Positions 36,701 to 48,149 of a DNA stretch of 64,000 nt are shown piece by piece. Each line of letters begins with the position of its first letter. The stretch's first letter is position 1. Origin of the DNA: Hydractinia symbiolongicarpus (taxonomy: Eukaryota > Cnidaria > Hydrozoa > Anthoathecata > Hydractiniidae); NCBI RefSeq assembly GCF_029227915.1, contig NC_079878.1:33321501-33385500 (forward strand), in the 5' to 3' direction. The position numbers and the translations under genes were made by a program. The notes under the pieces are model-generated. The model saw nothing but the letters and a program-made list of their open reading frames with translations. It ran no database searches and had not been told where the DNA came from.

Positions 36701-38170
36701 AAATATGAAAATATTTTTGAAAACTACAAGTCTCATGCGTTTAGTGGTAAAGAAATAATATAAAAAATCGTTCGGAAAATGAGTTTACTCCCTGGATACT
36801 TTCTTTGTATACTTTTGACTATACGGGCCAAGTCGGGATTTACGGGAAATCGCGGGTTTTTGTTTGCCGGCGATTAAACTTCTTTTATTCAGCGTCTCAT
36901 CAAAAATGAAAACATTTTTAAAAACTACAAGTCTTATGCGTTTTAGTGGTGAAAAAATAATTTAAAAAATCGTTCTGGAAATGAGTTTACTCACAGGGTA
37001 CTTTCTTTGTATACATTCGACTATACGTGCCAAGCCCGGGATTTACGGGAAATCGCGGATTTTCGTTTGCCGGCGATTAAACTTCTTTTATTCAGCGTGT
37101 CATCAAAAATGAAAACATTTTTGAAAACTACAAGTCTCATGCGTTTTAGTGGTGAAAAAATAATTTAAAAAATCGTTCGGGAAATGAGTTTACTCCCTGG
37201 GTACTTTCTTTGTATACTTTTGACTATACGGGCCGAGTCCGGGATTTACGGGAAATCGCGGATTTTCGTTTACCGGCGATTAAAGTTCTTTTATTCAGCG
37301 TCCCATCAAATATGAAAATATTTTTGAAAACTTCAAGTCTCATGCGTTTAGTGGTAAAAAAATAATATAAAAAATCGTTCGGGAAATGAGTTTACTCCCT
37401 GGGTACTTTCTTTGTATACTTTTGACTATGCGGGCCAAGCCCGGGATTTACGGGAAATCGCGAGTTTTCGTTTGCCGGCGATTAAACTTCTTTTATTCAG
37501 CGTCTCATCAAAAATGAAAACATTTTTAAAAACTACAAGTCTTATGCGTTTTAGTGGTGAAAAAATAATTTAAAAAATCGTTCTGGAAATGAGTTTACTC
37601 CCTGGGTACTTTCTTTGTATACTTTTGACTATACGGGCCGAGTCCGGGATTTAGGGAAATCGCAGGTTTTCGTTTGCCGGCGATTAAACTGCTTTTATTC
37701 AGCGTCTCATCAAAAATGAAAACATTTTTGAAAACTACAAGTCTCATTCGTTTTAGTGGTGAAAAAATAATTTAAAAAATCGTTTGGGAAATGAGTTTAC
37801 TCCCTGGGTACTTTCTTTGTATACTTTTGACTATACGGGCCAAGCCGGGATTTACGGGAAATTGCAGATTTTCGTTTACCGGCGATTAAACTTCTTTTAT
37901 TCAGCTTCCCATCAAATATGAAAACATTTTTGAAAACTACAAGTCTCATGCGTTTAGTGGTAAAAAAATAATATAAAAAATCGTTCGGGAAATGAGTTTA
38001 CTCCCTGGGTACTTTCTTTGTATACTTTTGACTATGCGGGCCAAGCCCGGGATTTACGGGAAATCGCGGGTTTTCGTTTGCCGGCGATTAAACTTCTTTT
38101 ATTCAGCGTCTCATCAAAAATGAAAACATTTTTAAAAACTACAAGTCTTATTCGTTTTAGTGGTGAAAAA
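33723..38170 (+). repeat. 11-monomer HOR, period 2,224 bp, two tandem copies
   Basis: CGAATAAACTAC (34,243 and 36,467), CCAAGTCGGG (34,606 and 36,830), ATTAAAGTTC (near 35,057 and 37,281), TTCAGCTTCCCATC (35,681 and 37,905) and TCTTATTCG (near 35,923 and 38,147) recur at 2,224 bp. Copy 1 is about 33,723-35,946 and copy 2 about 35,947-38,170. Both begin with AATTTAAAAAGTCGTTC. Private changes include TTGTAAACTTTTG near 34,585 and ATTGCAGATT near 37,861. Confidence 0.88.
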
Positions 38171-39882
38171 ATAAATTAAAAAATCGTTCTGGAAATGAGT
38201 TTACTCCCTGGGTACTTTCTTTGTATACTTTTGACTATACGGGCCGAGTCCGGGATTTAGGGAAATCGCAGGTTTTCGTTTGCCGGCGATTAAACTGCTT
38301 TTATTCAGCGTCTCATCAAAAATGAAAACATTTTTGAAAACTACAAGTCTCATGCGTTTTAGTGGTGAAAAAATAATTTAAAAAATCGTTTGGGAAATGA
38401 GTTTACTCCCTGGGTACTTTCTTTGTATACTTTTGACTATACGGGCCAAGCCGGGATTTACGGGAAATCGCGGATTTTCGTTTGCCGGCGATTAAACTTC
38501 TTTTATTCAGCGTCTCATCAAAAATGAAAACATTTTTGAAAACTACAAGTCTCATTCGTTTTAGTGGTGAAAAAATAATTTAAAAAATCGTTTGGGAAAT
38601 GAGTTTATTCCCTGGGTACTTTCTTTGTATACTTTTGACTATACGGGCCAAGCCGGGATTTACGGGAAATCGCGGATTTTCGTTTGCCGGCGATTAAACT
38701 TCTTTTATTCAGCGTCTCATCAAAAATGAAAACATTTTTGAAAACTACAAGTCTCATGCGTTTTAGTGGTGAAAAAATAATTTAAAAAATCGTTCGGGAA
38801 ATGAGTTTACTCCCTGGGTACTTTCTTTGTATACTTTTGACTATACGGGCCAAGCCGGGATTTACGGGAAATTGCAGATTTTCGTTTACCGGCGATTAAA
38901 CTTCTTTTATTCAGCTTCCCATCAAATATGAAAACATTTTTGAAAACTACAAGTCTCATGCGTTTAGTGGTAAAAAAATAATATAAAAAATCGTTCGGGA
39001 AATGAGTTTACTCCCTGGGTACTTTCTTTGTATACTTTTGACTATGCGGGCCAAGCCCGGGATTTACGGGAAATCGCGGGTTTTCGTTTGCCGGCGATTA
39101 AACTTCTTTTATTCAGCGTCTCATCAAAAATGAAAACATTTTTAAAAACTACAAGTCTTATTCGTTTTAGTGGTGAAAAAATAAATTAAAAAATCGTTCT
39201 GGAAATGAGTTTACTCCCTGGGTACTTTCTTTGTATACTTTTGACTATACGGGCCGAGTCCGGGATTTAGGGAAATCGCAGGTTTTCGTTTGCCGGCGAT
39301 TAAACTGCTTTTATTCAGCGTCTCATCAAAAATGAAAACATTTTTGAAAACTACAAGTCTCATGCGTTTTAGTGGTGAAAAAATAATTTAAAAAATCGTT
39401 TGGGAAATGAGTTTACTCCCTGGGTACTTTCTTTGTATACTTTTGACTATACGGGCCAAGCCGGGATTTACGGGAAATCGCGGATTTTCGTTTGCCGGCG
39501 ATTAAACTTCTTTTATTCAGCGTCTCATCAAAAATGAAAACATTTTTGAAAACTACAAGTCTCATTCGTTTTAGTGGTGAAAAAATAATTTAAAAAATCG
39601 TTTGGGAAATGAGTTTATTCCCTGGGTACTTTCTTTGTATACTTTTGACTATACGGGCCAAGCCGGGATTTACGGGAAATCGCGGATTTTCGTTTGCCGG
39701 CGATTAAACTTCTTTTATTCAGCGTCTCATCAAAAATGAAAACATTTTTGAAAACTACAAGTCTCATGCGTTTTAGTGGTGAAAAAATAATTTAAAAAAT
39801 CGTTCGGGAAATGAGTTTACTCCCTGGGTACTTTCTTTGTATACTTTTGACTATACGGGCCAAGCCGGGATTTACGGGAAAT
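37788..39882 (+). repeat. 5-monomer HOR, period 1,010 bp, two copies
   Basis: ATTGCAGATT (37,861 and 38,871), TTCAGCTTCCC, TCTTATTCG and GAGTTTATTCCCTGGG (38,601 and 39,611) repeat 1,010 bp apart. Aligned blocks are about 37,788-38,872 and 38,798-39,882. Since ATTGCAGATT arose in copy 2 of the 2,224 bp HOR, this duplication is younger than that one. Confidence 0.88.
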
Positions 39883-42800
39883 CGCGGGTTTTCGTTTGCC
39901 GGCGATTAAACTTCTTTTATTCAGCGTCTCATCAAAAATGAAAACATTTTTGAAAACTACAAGTCTCATGCGTTTTAGTGGTGAAAAAATAATTTAAAAA
40001 ATCGTTCGGGAAATAAGTTTACTCCCTGGGTACTTTCTTTGTATACTTTTGACTATACCGGCCGAGTCCGGGATTTACGGGAAATCGCGGATTTTCGTTT
40101 GCCGGCGATTAAACTTCTTTTATTCAGCGTCCCATCAAATATGAAAATATTTTTGAAAACTACAAGTCTCATGCGTTTAGTGGTAAAGAAATAATATAAA
40201 AAATCGTTCGGAAAATGAGTTTACTCCCTGGATACTTTCTTTGTATACTTTTGACTATACGGGCCAAGTCGAGATTTACGGGAAATCGCGGGTTTTTGTT
40301 TGCCGGCGATTAAACTTCTTTTATTCAGCGTCTCATCAAAAATGAAAACATTTTTAAAAACTACAAGTCTTATGCGTTTTAGTGGTGAAAAAATAATTTA
40401 AAAAATCGTTCTGGAAATGAGTTTACTCACAGGGTACTTTCTTTGTATACATTCGACTATACGTGCCAAGCCCGGGATTTACTGGAAATCGCGGATTTTC
40501 GTTTGCCGGCAATTAAACTTCTTTTATTCAGCGTCTCATCAAAAATGAAAACATGTTTGAAAACTACAAGTCTCATGCGTTTTAGTGGTGAAAAAATAAT
40601 TTAAAAAATCGTTCGGGAAATGAGTTTACTCCCTGGGTACTTTCTTTGTATACTTTTGACTATACGGGCCGAGTCCGGGATTTACGGGAAATCGCGGATT
40701 TTCGTTTACCGGCGATTAAAGTTCTTTTATTCAGCGTCCCATCAAATATGAAAATATTTTTGAAAACTACAAGTCTCATGCGTTTAGTGGTAAAAAAATA
40801 ATATAAAAAATCGTTCGGGAAATGAGTTTACTCCGTGGGTACTTTCTTTGTATACTTTTGACTATGCGGGCCAAGCCCGGGATTTACGGGAAATCGCGAG
40901 TTTTCGTTTGCCGGCGATTAAACTTCTTTTATTCAGCGTCTCATTAAAAATGAAAACATTTTTAAAAACTACAAGTCTTATGCGTTTTAGTGGTGAAAAA
41001 ATAATTTAAAAAATCGTTCTGGAAATGAGTTTACTCCCTGGGTACTTTCTTTGTATACTTTTGACTATACGGGCCGAGTCCGGTATTTAGGGAAATCGCA
41101 GGTTTTCGTTTGCCGGCGATTAAACTGCTTTTATTCAGCGTCTCATCAAAAATGAAAACATTTTTGAAAACTACAAGTCTCATTCGTTTTAGTGGTGAAA
41201 AACTAATTTAAAAAATCGTTTGGGAAATGAGTTTACTCCCTGGGTACTTTCTTTGTATACTTTTGACTATACGGGCCAAGCCGGGATTTACGGGAAATTG
41301 CGGATTTTCGTTTACCGGCGATTAAACTTCTTTTATTCAGCGTCCCATCAAATATGAAAACATTTTTGAAAACTACAAGTCTCATGCGTTTAGTGGTAAA
41401 AAAATAATATAAAAAATCGTTTGGGAAATGAGTTTACTCCCTGGGTACTTTCTTTGTATACTTTTGACTATACGGGCCAAGCCGGGATTTACGGGAAATC
41501 GCGGATTTTCGTTTGCCGGCGATTAAACTTCTTTTATTCAGCGTCTCATCAAAAATGAAAACATTTTTGAAAACTACAAGTCTCATGCGTTTTAGTGGTG
41601 AAAAAATAATTTAAAAAATCGTTCGGGAAATGAGTTTACTCCCTGGGTACTTTCTTTGTATACTTTTGACTATACGGGCCAAGCCGGGATTTACGGGAAA
41701 TCGCGGGTTTTCGTTTGCCGGCGATTAAACTTCTTTTATTCAGCGTCTCATCAAAAATGAAAACATTTTTGAAAACTACAAGTCTCATGCGTTTTAGTGG
41801 TGAAAAAATAATTTAAAAAATCGTTCGGGAAATAAGTTTACTCCCTGGGAACTTTCTTTGTATACTTTTGACTATACCGGCCGAGTCCGGGATTTACGGG
41901 AAATCGCGGATTTTCGTTTGCCGGCGATTAAACTTCTTTTATTCAGCGTCCCATCAAATATGAAAATATTTTTGAAAACTACAAGTCTCATGCGTTTAGT
42001 GGTAAAGAAATAATATAAAAAATCGTTCGGAAAATGAGTTTACTCCCTGGATACTTTCTTTGTATACTTTTGACTATACGGGCCAAGTCGGGATTTACGG
42101 GAAATCGCGGGTTTTTGTTTGCCGGCGATTAAACTTCTTTTATTCAGCGTCTCATCAAAAATGAAAACATTTTTGAAAACTACAAGTCTCATGCGTTTAG
42201 TGGTAAAAAAATAATATAAAAAATCGTTCGGGAAATGAGTTTACTCCGTGGGTACTTTCTTTGTATACTTTTGACTATGCGGGCCAAGCCCGGGATTTAC
42301 GGGAAATCGCGAGTTTTCGTTTGCCGGCGATTAAACTTCTTTTATTCAGCGTCTCATCAAAAATGAAAACATTTTTAAAAACTACAAGTCTTATGCGTTT
42401 TAGTGGTGAAAAAATAATTTAAAAAATCGTTCTGGAAATGAGTTTACTCCCTGGGTACTTTCTTTGTATACTTTTGACTATACGGGCCGAGTCCGGGATT
42501 TAGGGAAATCGCAGGTTTTCGTTTGCCGGCGATTAAACTGCTTTTATTCAGCGTCTCATCAAAAATGAAAACATTTTTGAAAACTACAAGTCTCATTCGT
42601 TTTAGTGGTGAAAAAATAATTTAAAAAATCGTTTGGGAAATGAGTTTACTCCCTGGGTACTTTCTTTGTATACTTTTGACTATACGGGCCAAGCCGGGAT
42701 TTACGGGAAATTGCGGATTTTCGTTTACCGGCGATTAAACTTCTTTTATTCAGCGTCCCATCAAATATGAAAACATTTTTGAAAACTACAAGTCTCATGC

Positions 42801-43130
42801 GTTTAGTGGTAAAAAAATAATATAAAAAATCGTTCGGGAAATGAGTTTACTCCCTGGGTACTTTCTTTGTATACTTTTGACTATGCGGGCCAAGCCCGGG
42901 ATTTACGGGAAATCGCGGGTTTTCGTTTGCCGGCGATTAAACTTCTTTTATTCAGCGTCTCATCAAAAATGAAAACATTTTTAAAAACTACAAGTCTTAT
43001 GCGTTTTAGTGGTGAAAAAATAAATTAAAAAATCGTTCTGGAAATGAGTTTACTCCCTGGGTACTTTCTTTGTATACTTTTGACTATACCGGCCGAGTCC
43101 GGGATTTACGGGAAATCGCGGATTTTCGTT
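39600..43130 (+). repeat. 9-monomer duplication, period 1,819 bp, with a joint near 42,170
   Basis: ACTATACCGGCCGAG (40,052 and 41,871) and CCAAGTCG (40,266 and 42,085) repeat at 1,819 bp. Copy 1 starts near 39,600 and copy 2 near 41,419, after a type a tail that unusually runs into CGTTTGGG. Near 42,170 the match at 1,819 bp stops and a match at 1,413 bp begins (CTCCGTGGG at 40,831 and 42,244), so about two monomers were lost at a second joint. Confidence 0.8.
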
Positions 43131-45162
43131 TGCCGGCGATTAAACTGCTTTTATTCAGCGTCTCATCAAAAATGAAAACATTTTTGAAAACTACAAGTCT
43201 CATGCGTTTTAGTGGTGAAAAAATAATTTAAAAAATCGTTCGGGAAATGAGTTTACTCCCTGGGTACTTTCTTTGTATACTTTTGACTATACGGGCCAAG
43301 CCGGGATTTACGGGAAATCGCGGGTTTTTGTTTGCCGGCGATTAAACATCTTTTATTCAGCGTCTCATCAAAAATGAAAACATTTTTAAAAACTACAAGT
43401 CTTATGCGTTTTAGTGGTGAAAAAATAATTTAAAAAATCGTTCTTGAAATGAGTTTACTCACAGGGTACTTTCTTTTTATACATTCGACTATACGTGCCA
43501 AGCCCGGGATTTACGGGAAATCGCGGGTTTTCGTTTGCCGGCGATTAAACTTCTTTTATTCAGCGTCTCATCAAAAATGAAAACATTTTTGAAAACTACA
43601 AGTCTCATGCGTTTTAGTGGTGAAAAAATAATTTAAAAAAGCGTTCGGGAAATGAGTTTACTCCCTGGGTACTTTCTTTGTATACTTTTGACTATACGGG
43701 CCGAGTCCGGGATTTACGGGAAATCGCGGATTTTCGTTTACCGGCGATTAAAGTTCTTTTATTCAGCGTCCCATCAAATATGAAAATATTTTTGAAAACT
43801 ACAAGTCTCATGCGTTTAGTGGTAAAAAAATAATATAAAAAATCGTTCGGGAAATGAGTTTACTCCGTGGGTACTTTCTTTGTATACTTTTGACTATGCG
43901 GGCCAAGCCCGGGATTTACGGGAAATCGCGAGTTTTCGTTTGCCGGCGATTAAACTTCTTTTATTCAGCGTCTCATCAAAAATGAAAACATTTTTAAAAA
44001 CTACAAGTCTTATGCGTTTTAGTGGTGAAAAAATAATTTAAAAAATCGTTCTGGAAATGAGTTTACTCCCTGGGTACTTTCTTTGTATACTTTTGACTAT
44101 ACGGGCCGAGTCCGGGATTTAGGGAAATCGCAGGTTTTCGTTTGCCGGCGATTAAACTGCTTTTATTCAGCGTCTCATCAAAAATGAAAACATTTTTGAA
44201 AACTACAAGTCTCATTCGTTTTAGTGGTGAAAAAATAATTTAAAAAATCGTTTGGGAAATGAGTTTACTCCCTGGGTACTTTCTTTGTATACTTTTGACT
44301 ATACGGGCCAAGCCGGGATTTACGGGAAATTGCGGATTTTCGTTTACCGGCGATTAAACTTCTTTTATTCAGCGTCCCATCAAATATGAAAACATTTTTG
44401 AAAACTACAAGTCTCATGCGTTTAGTGGTAAAAAAATAATATAAAAAATCGTTCGGGAAATGAGTTTACTCCCTGGGTACTTTCTTTGTATACTTTTGAC
44501 TATGCGGGCCAAGCCCGGGATTTACGGGAAATCGCGGGTTTTCGTTTGCCGGCGATTAAACTTCTTTTATTCAGCGTCTCATCAAAAATGAAAACATTTT
44601 TAAAAACTACAAGTCTTATGCGTTTTAGTGGGGAAAAAATAAATTAAAAAATCGTTCTGGAAATGAGTTTACTCCCTGGGTACTTTCTTTGTATACTTTT
44701 GACTATACGGGCCGAGTCCGGGATTTAGGGAAATCGCAGGTTTTCTTTTGCCGGCGATTAAACTGCTTTTATTCAGCGTCTCATCAAAAATGAAAACATT
44801 TTTGAAAACTACAAGTCTCATGCGTTTTAGTGGTGAAAAAATAATTTAAAAAATCGTTCGGGAAATGAGTTTACTCCCTGGGTACTTTCTTTGTATACTT
44901 TTGACTATACGGGCCAAGCCGGGATTTACGGGAAATCGCGGGTTTTTGTTTGCCGGCGATTAAACATCTTTTATTCAGCGTCTCATCAAAAATGAAAACA
45001 TTTTTAAAAACTACAAGTCTTATGCGTTTTAGTGGTGAAAAAATAATTTAAAAAATCGTTCTTGAAATGAGTTTACTCACAGGGTACTTTCTTTGTATAC
45101 ATTCGACTATACGTGCCAAGCCCGGGATTTACGGGAAATCGCGGGTTTTCGTTTGCCGGCGA
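43130..45162 (+). repeat. Partial 8-monomer duplication, period 1,618 bp
   Basis: AAACATCTTTTATTC (near 43,345 and 44,963) and CGTTCTTGAAATGAG (near 43,439 and 45,057) repeat at 1,618 bp. Close matching covers about 43,130-43,544 against 44,748-45,162. The rest between them is a-b-c trimers. It ends where domain III variants begin (ATTCATCGTCTCACC near 45,178). Confidence 0.75.
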
Positions 45163-47744
45163 TTAAATTTCTTTTATTCATCGTCTCACCAAAAATGAAA
45201 ACATTTTTGAAAACTACAAGTCTCATGCGTTTTAGTGGTGAAAAAATAATTTAAAAAATCGTTCGGGAAATGAGTTTACTCCCTGGGTACTTTCTTTGTA
45301 TACTTTTGACTATACGGGCCAAGCCGGGATTTACGGGAAATCACGGGTTTTCGTTTGCCGGCGATTAAACTTCTTTTATTCAGCGTCTCATCAAAAATGA
45401 AAACATTTTTAAAAACTACAAGTCTTATGCGTATTAGTGGTGAAAAAATAATTTTAAAAATCGTTCTGGAAATGAGTTTACTCACAGGGTACTTTCTTTG
45501 TATACATTCGACTATACGTGCCAAGCCCCGGATTTACGGGAAATCGCGGGTTTTCGTTTGCCGGCGATTAAACTTCTTTTATTCAGCGTCTCATCAAAAA
45601 TGAAAACATTTTTGAAAACTACAAGTCTCATGCGTTTTAGTGGTGAAAAAATAATTTAAAAAATCGTTCGGGAAATAAGTTTACTCCCTGGGTACTTTCT
45701 TTGTATACTTTTGACTATACGGGCCAAGCCGAGATTTACGGGAAATCGCGGGTTTTCGTTTGCCGGCGATTAAACTTCTTTTATTCAGCCTTTCCTCAAA
45801 AATGAAAATATTTTTCAAAACTACAAGTCTTATGCGTTTTAGTGGTGAAAAAATAATTTAAAAAATCGTTCTGGAAATGAGTTTACTCACAGGGTACTTT
45901 CTTTGTATACATTCGACTATACGGGCCAAGCCCGGGATTAACGGGAAATCGCGGGTTTTCGTTTGCCGGCGATTAAACTTCTTTTATTCAGCGTCTCATC
46001 AAAAATGAAAACATTTTTAAAAACTAAAAGTCTTATGCGTTTTAGTGGTGAAAAAATAATTTAAAAAATCGTTCGGGAAATGATTTTACTCCATGGGTAC
46101 TTTCTTTGTATACTTTTGACTATACGGGCCAAGCCGGCATTTACGGAAAATCGCGGGTTTTCGTTTGCCGGCGATTAAACTTCTTTTATTCCGCGTCTCA
46201 TCAAAAATGAAAACATTTTTAAAAACTACAAGTCTCATGGGCTTTAGTGGTGAAAAAATAATTTAAAAAATCGTTCTGGAAATGAGTTTACTCACAGGGT
46301 ACTTTCTTTTTATACATTCGACTATACGTGCCAAGCCCGGGATTTACGGGAAATCGCGGGTTTTCGTTTGCCGGCGATTAAACTTCTTTTATTCAGCGTC
46401 TCATCAAAAATGAAAACATTTTTGAAAACTACAAGTCTTATGCGTTTTAGTGGTGAAAAAATAATTTAAAAAGTCGATCGGGAAATGAGTTTACTCCCTG
46501 GGTACTTTCTTTGTATACTTTTGACTATACGGGCCGAGTCCAGGAATTACGGGAAATCGCGGATTTTCGTTTGCCGGCGATTAAACTTCTTTTATTCAGC
46601 GTCCCATCAAATATGAAAATATTTTTGAAAACTACAAGTCTCATGCGTTTAGTGGTAAAAAAATAATATAAAAAATCGTTCGGGAAAAGAGTTTACTCCC
46701 TGGGTACTTTCTTTCGATACTTTTGACTATACGGGCCAAGCCGAGATTTACGGGAAATCGCGGGTTTTCGTTTGCCGGCGATTAAACTTCTTTTATTCAG
46801 CGTCCCATCAAATATGAAAATATTTTTGAAAACTACAAGTCTCATGCGTTTAGTGGTAAAAAAATAATATAAAAAATCGTTCGGGAAATGAGTTTACTCC
46901 CTGGGTACTTTCTTTGTATACTTTTGACTATACGGGCCAAGCCTGGGATTTACGAGAAATCGCGGGTTTTCGTTTGCCGGCGATTAAACTTCTTTTATTC
47001 AGCGTCTCATCAAGAATGAAAACATTTTTGAAAACTACAAGTCTTATGCGTTTTAGTGGTGAAAAAATAATTTAAAAAATCGTTCGGGAAATGAGTTTAT
47101 TCCCTGGGTACTTTCTTTGTATACTTTTGACTATACGGGCCGAGTCCGGGATTTACGGGAAATCGCGGATTTTCGTTTGCCGGCGATTAAATTTCTTTTA
47201 TTCATCGTTTCACCAAAAATGAAAATATTTTTGAAAACTACAAGTCTCATGCGTTTTAGTGGTGAAAAAATAATTTAAAAAATCGTTCGGGAAATGAGTT
47301 TACTCCCTGGGTACTTTCTTTGTATACTTTTGACTATACGGGCCAAGCCGGGGTTTACGGGAAATCACGGGTTTTCGTTTGCCGGCGATTAAACTTCTTT
47401 TATTCAGCGTCTCATCAAAAATGAAAACATTTTTAAAAACTACAAGTCTTATGCGTATTAGTGGTGAAAAAATAATTTAAAAAATCGTTCTGGAAATGAG
47501 TTTACTCACAGGGTACTTTCTTTGTATACATTTGACTATACGTGCCAAGCCCGGGATTTACGAGAAATCGCGGGTTTTCGTTTGCCGGCGATTAAACTTC
47601 TTTTATTCTGCGTCTCATCAAAAATGAAAACATTTTTAAAAACTACAAGTCTCATGCGTTTTAGTGGTGAAAAAATAATTTAAAAAATCGTTCGGGAAAT
47701 GAGTTTACTCCCTGGGTACTTTCTTTGTATACTTTTGACTATAC

Positions 47745-47776
47745 GGGCCAAGCCGGGATTTACGGGAAATCGCGGG
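47745..47776 (+). other. Potential G-quadruplex motif at the monomer junction
   Basis: Four GGG runs lie at 47,745-47,747, 47,755-47,757, 47,764-47,766 and 47,774-47,776, with loops of 7, 6 and 7 bases. This fits the usual G3+N1-7 rule. The same arrangement recurs wherever a monomer end reading ACGGGCCAAGCCGGG is followed by a front reading TTTACGGGAAATCGCGGG. Subtypes with ACGTGCC, CGCAGG, or CGCGGATT break one run. The pattern match is certain for this copy; folding is inference. Confidence 0.6.
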
Positions 47777-47970
47777 TTTTCGTTTGCCGGCGATTAAACT
47801 TCTTTTATTCAGCGTCTCATCAAAAATGAAAACATTTTTAAAAACTACAAGTCTTATGCGTTTTAGTGGTGAAAAAATAATTTAAAAAATCGTTCTGGAA
47901 ATGAGTTTACTCACAGGGTACTTTCTTTGTATACATTCGACTATACGTGCCAAGCCCGGGATTTACGGGA

Positions 47971-47998
47971 AATCGCGGGTTTTCGTTTGCCGGCGATT
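47971..47998. repeat. AATCGC / GCGATT inverted repeat around GCCGGC
   Basis: AATCGC and GCGATT form a 6 bp inverted repeat separated by 16 bp, with the palindrome GCCGGC overlapping the right arm. The element sits in the CpG-rich front of the monomer. The right arm is conserved in most monomers. The left arm is lost where AAATCGC has become AAATCAC, AAATTGC or AAAACGC. Function is unknown. Confidence 0.6.
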
Positions 47999-48022
47999 AA
48001 ACTTCTTTTATTCAGCGTCTCA

Positions 48023-48044
48023 TCAAAAATGAAAACATTTTTGA
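48023..48044. repeat. A/T-rich perfect dyad in the monomer (9 bp arms, 4 nt loop)
   Basis: TCAAAAATG is followed by AAAA and then CATTTTTGA, a perfect 9 bp inverted repeat with a 4-base centre. The element recurs in nearly every monomer (another clear case is 270-291). Monomers reading TTTTTAAAA keep 7 bp arms, and the domain I ACATTCTTG variants have one mismatch. It could extrude as a small cruciform or serve as a dimeric protein site; neither is shown by the sequence alone. Confidence 0.85.
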
Positions 48045-48131
48045 AAACTACAAGTCTCATGCGTTTTAGTGGTGAAAAAATAATTTAAAAAATCGTTCAG
48101 GAAATGAGTTTACTCCCTGGGTACTTTCTTT

Positions 48132-48149
48132 GTATACATTCGACTATAC
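48132..48149. repeat. GTATA / TATAC inverted repeat with overlapping TATAC direct repeat
   Basis: GTATA and TATAC flank an 8 bp spacer (ATTCGAC or TTTTGAC variants), and the left arm is also part of the palindrome GTATAC. TATAC therefore occurs twice, 13 bp apart, as a short direct repeat. The three short monomers in this window have lost exactly the interval between these two copies. Confidence 0.7.

Larger units (their letters stand above)
18941..45100 (+). repeat. Domain II: trimer-based HOR region (a-b-c, ~606 bp)
   Basis: The stretch holds only satellite, built mainly from three subtypes in fixed order. Type a has GCGGATTTTCGTTTACCGGCG, CCCATCAAATATGAAAATA and GTTTAGTGGTAAAA. Type b starts ACTATGCGGGCCAA and has TTTTTAAAAACTAC with TCTTATGCG. 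Type c has GAGTCCGGGATTTAGGG, CGCAGG and AAACTGC. The b marker ACTATGCGGG was found about 28 times, from near 19,634 to near 44,502, and nowhere else. Most spacings are 604-609 bp, with others near 5, 7, 8, 9 and 10 monomers. The marker CCAAGTCGGGATT or its close form is also confined here, at 19,036, 22,676, 25,102, 27,529, 34,606, 36,830, 40,266 and 42,085. Confidence 0.85.

Noticed and set aside
48023-48044. Rho-independent terminator
   Set aside because: The stem is A/T only and no T-run follows an independent GC stem. The same element occurs in every monomer with no gene before it.
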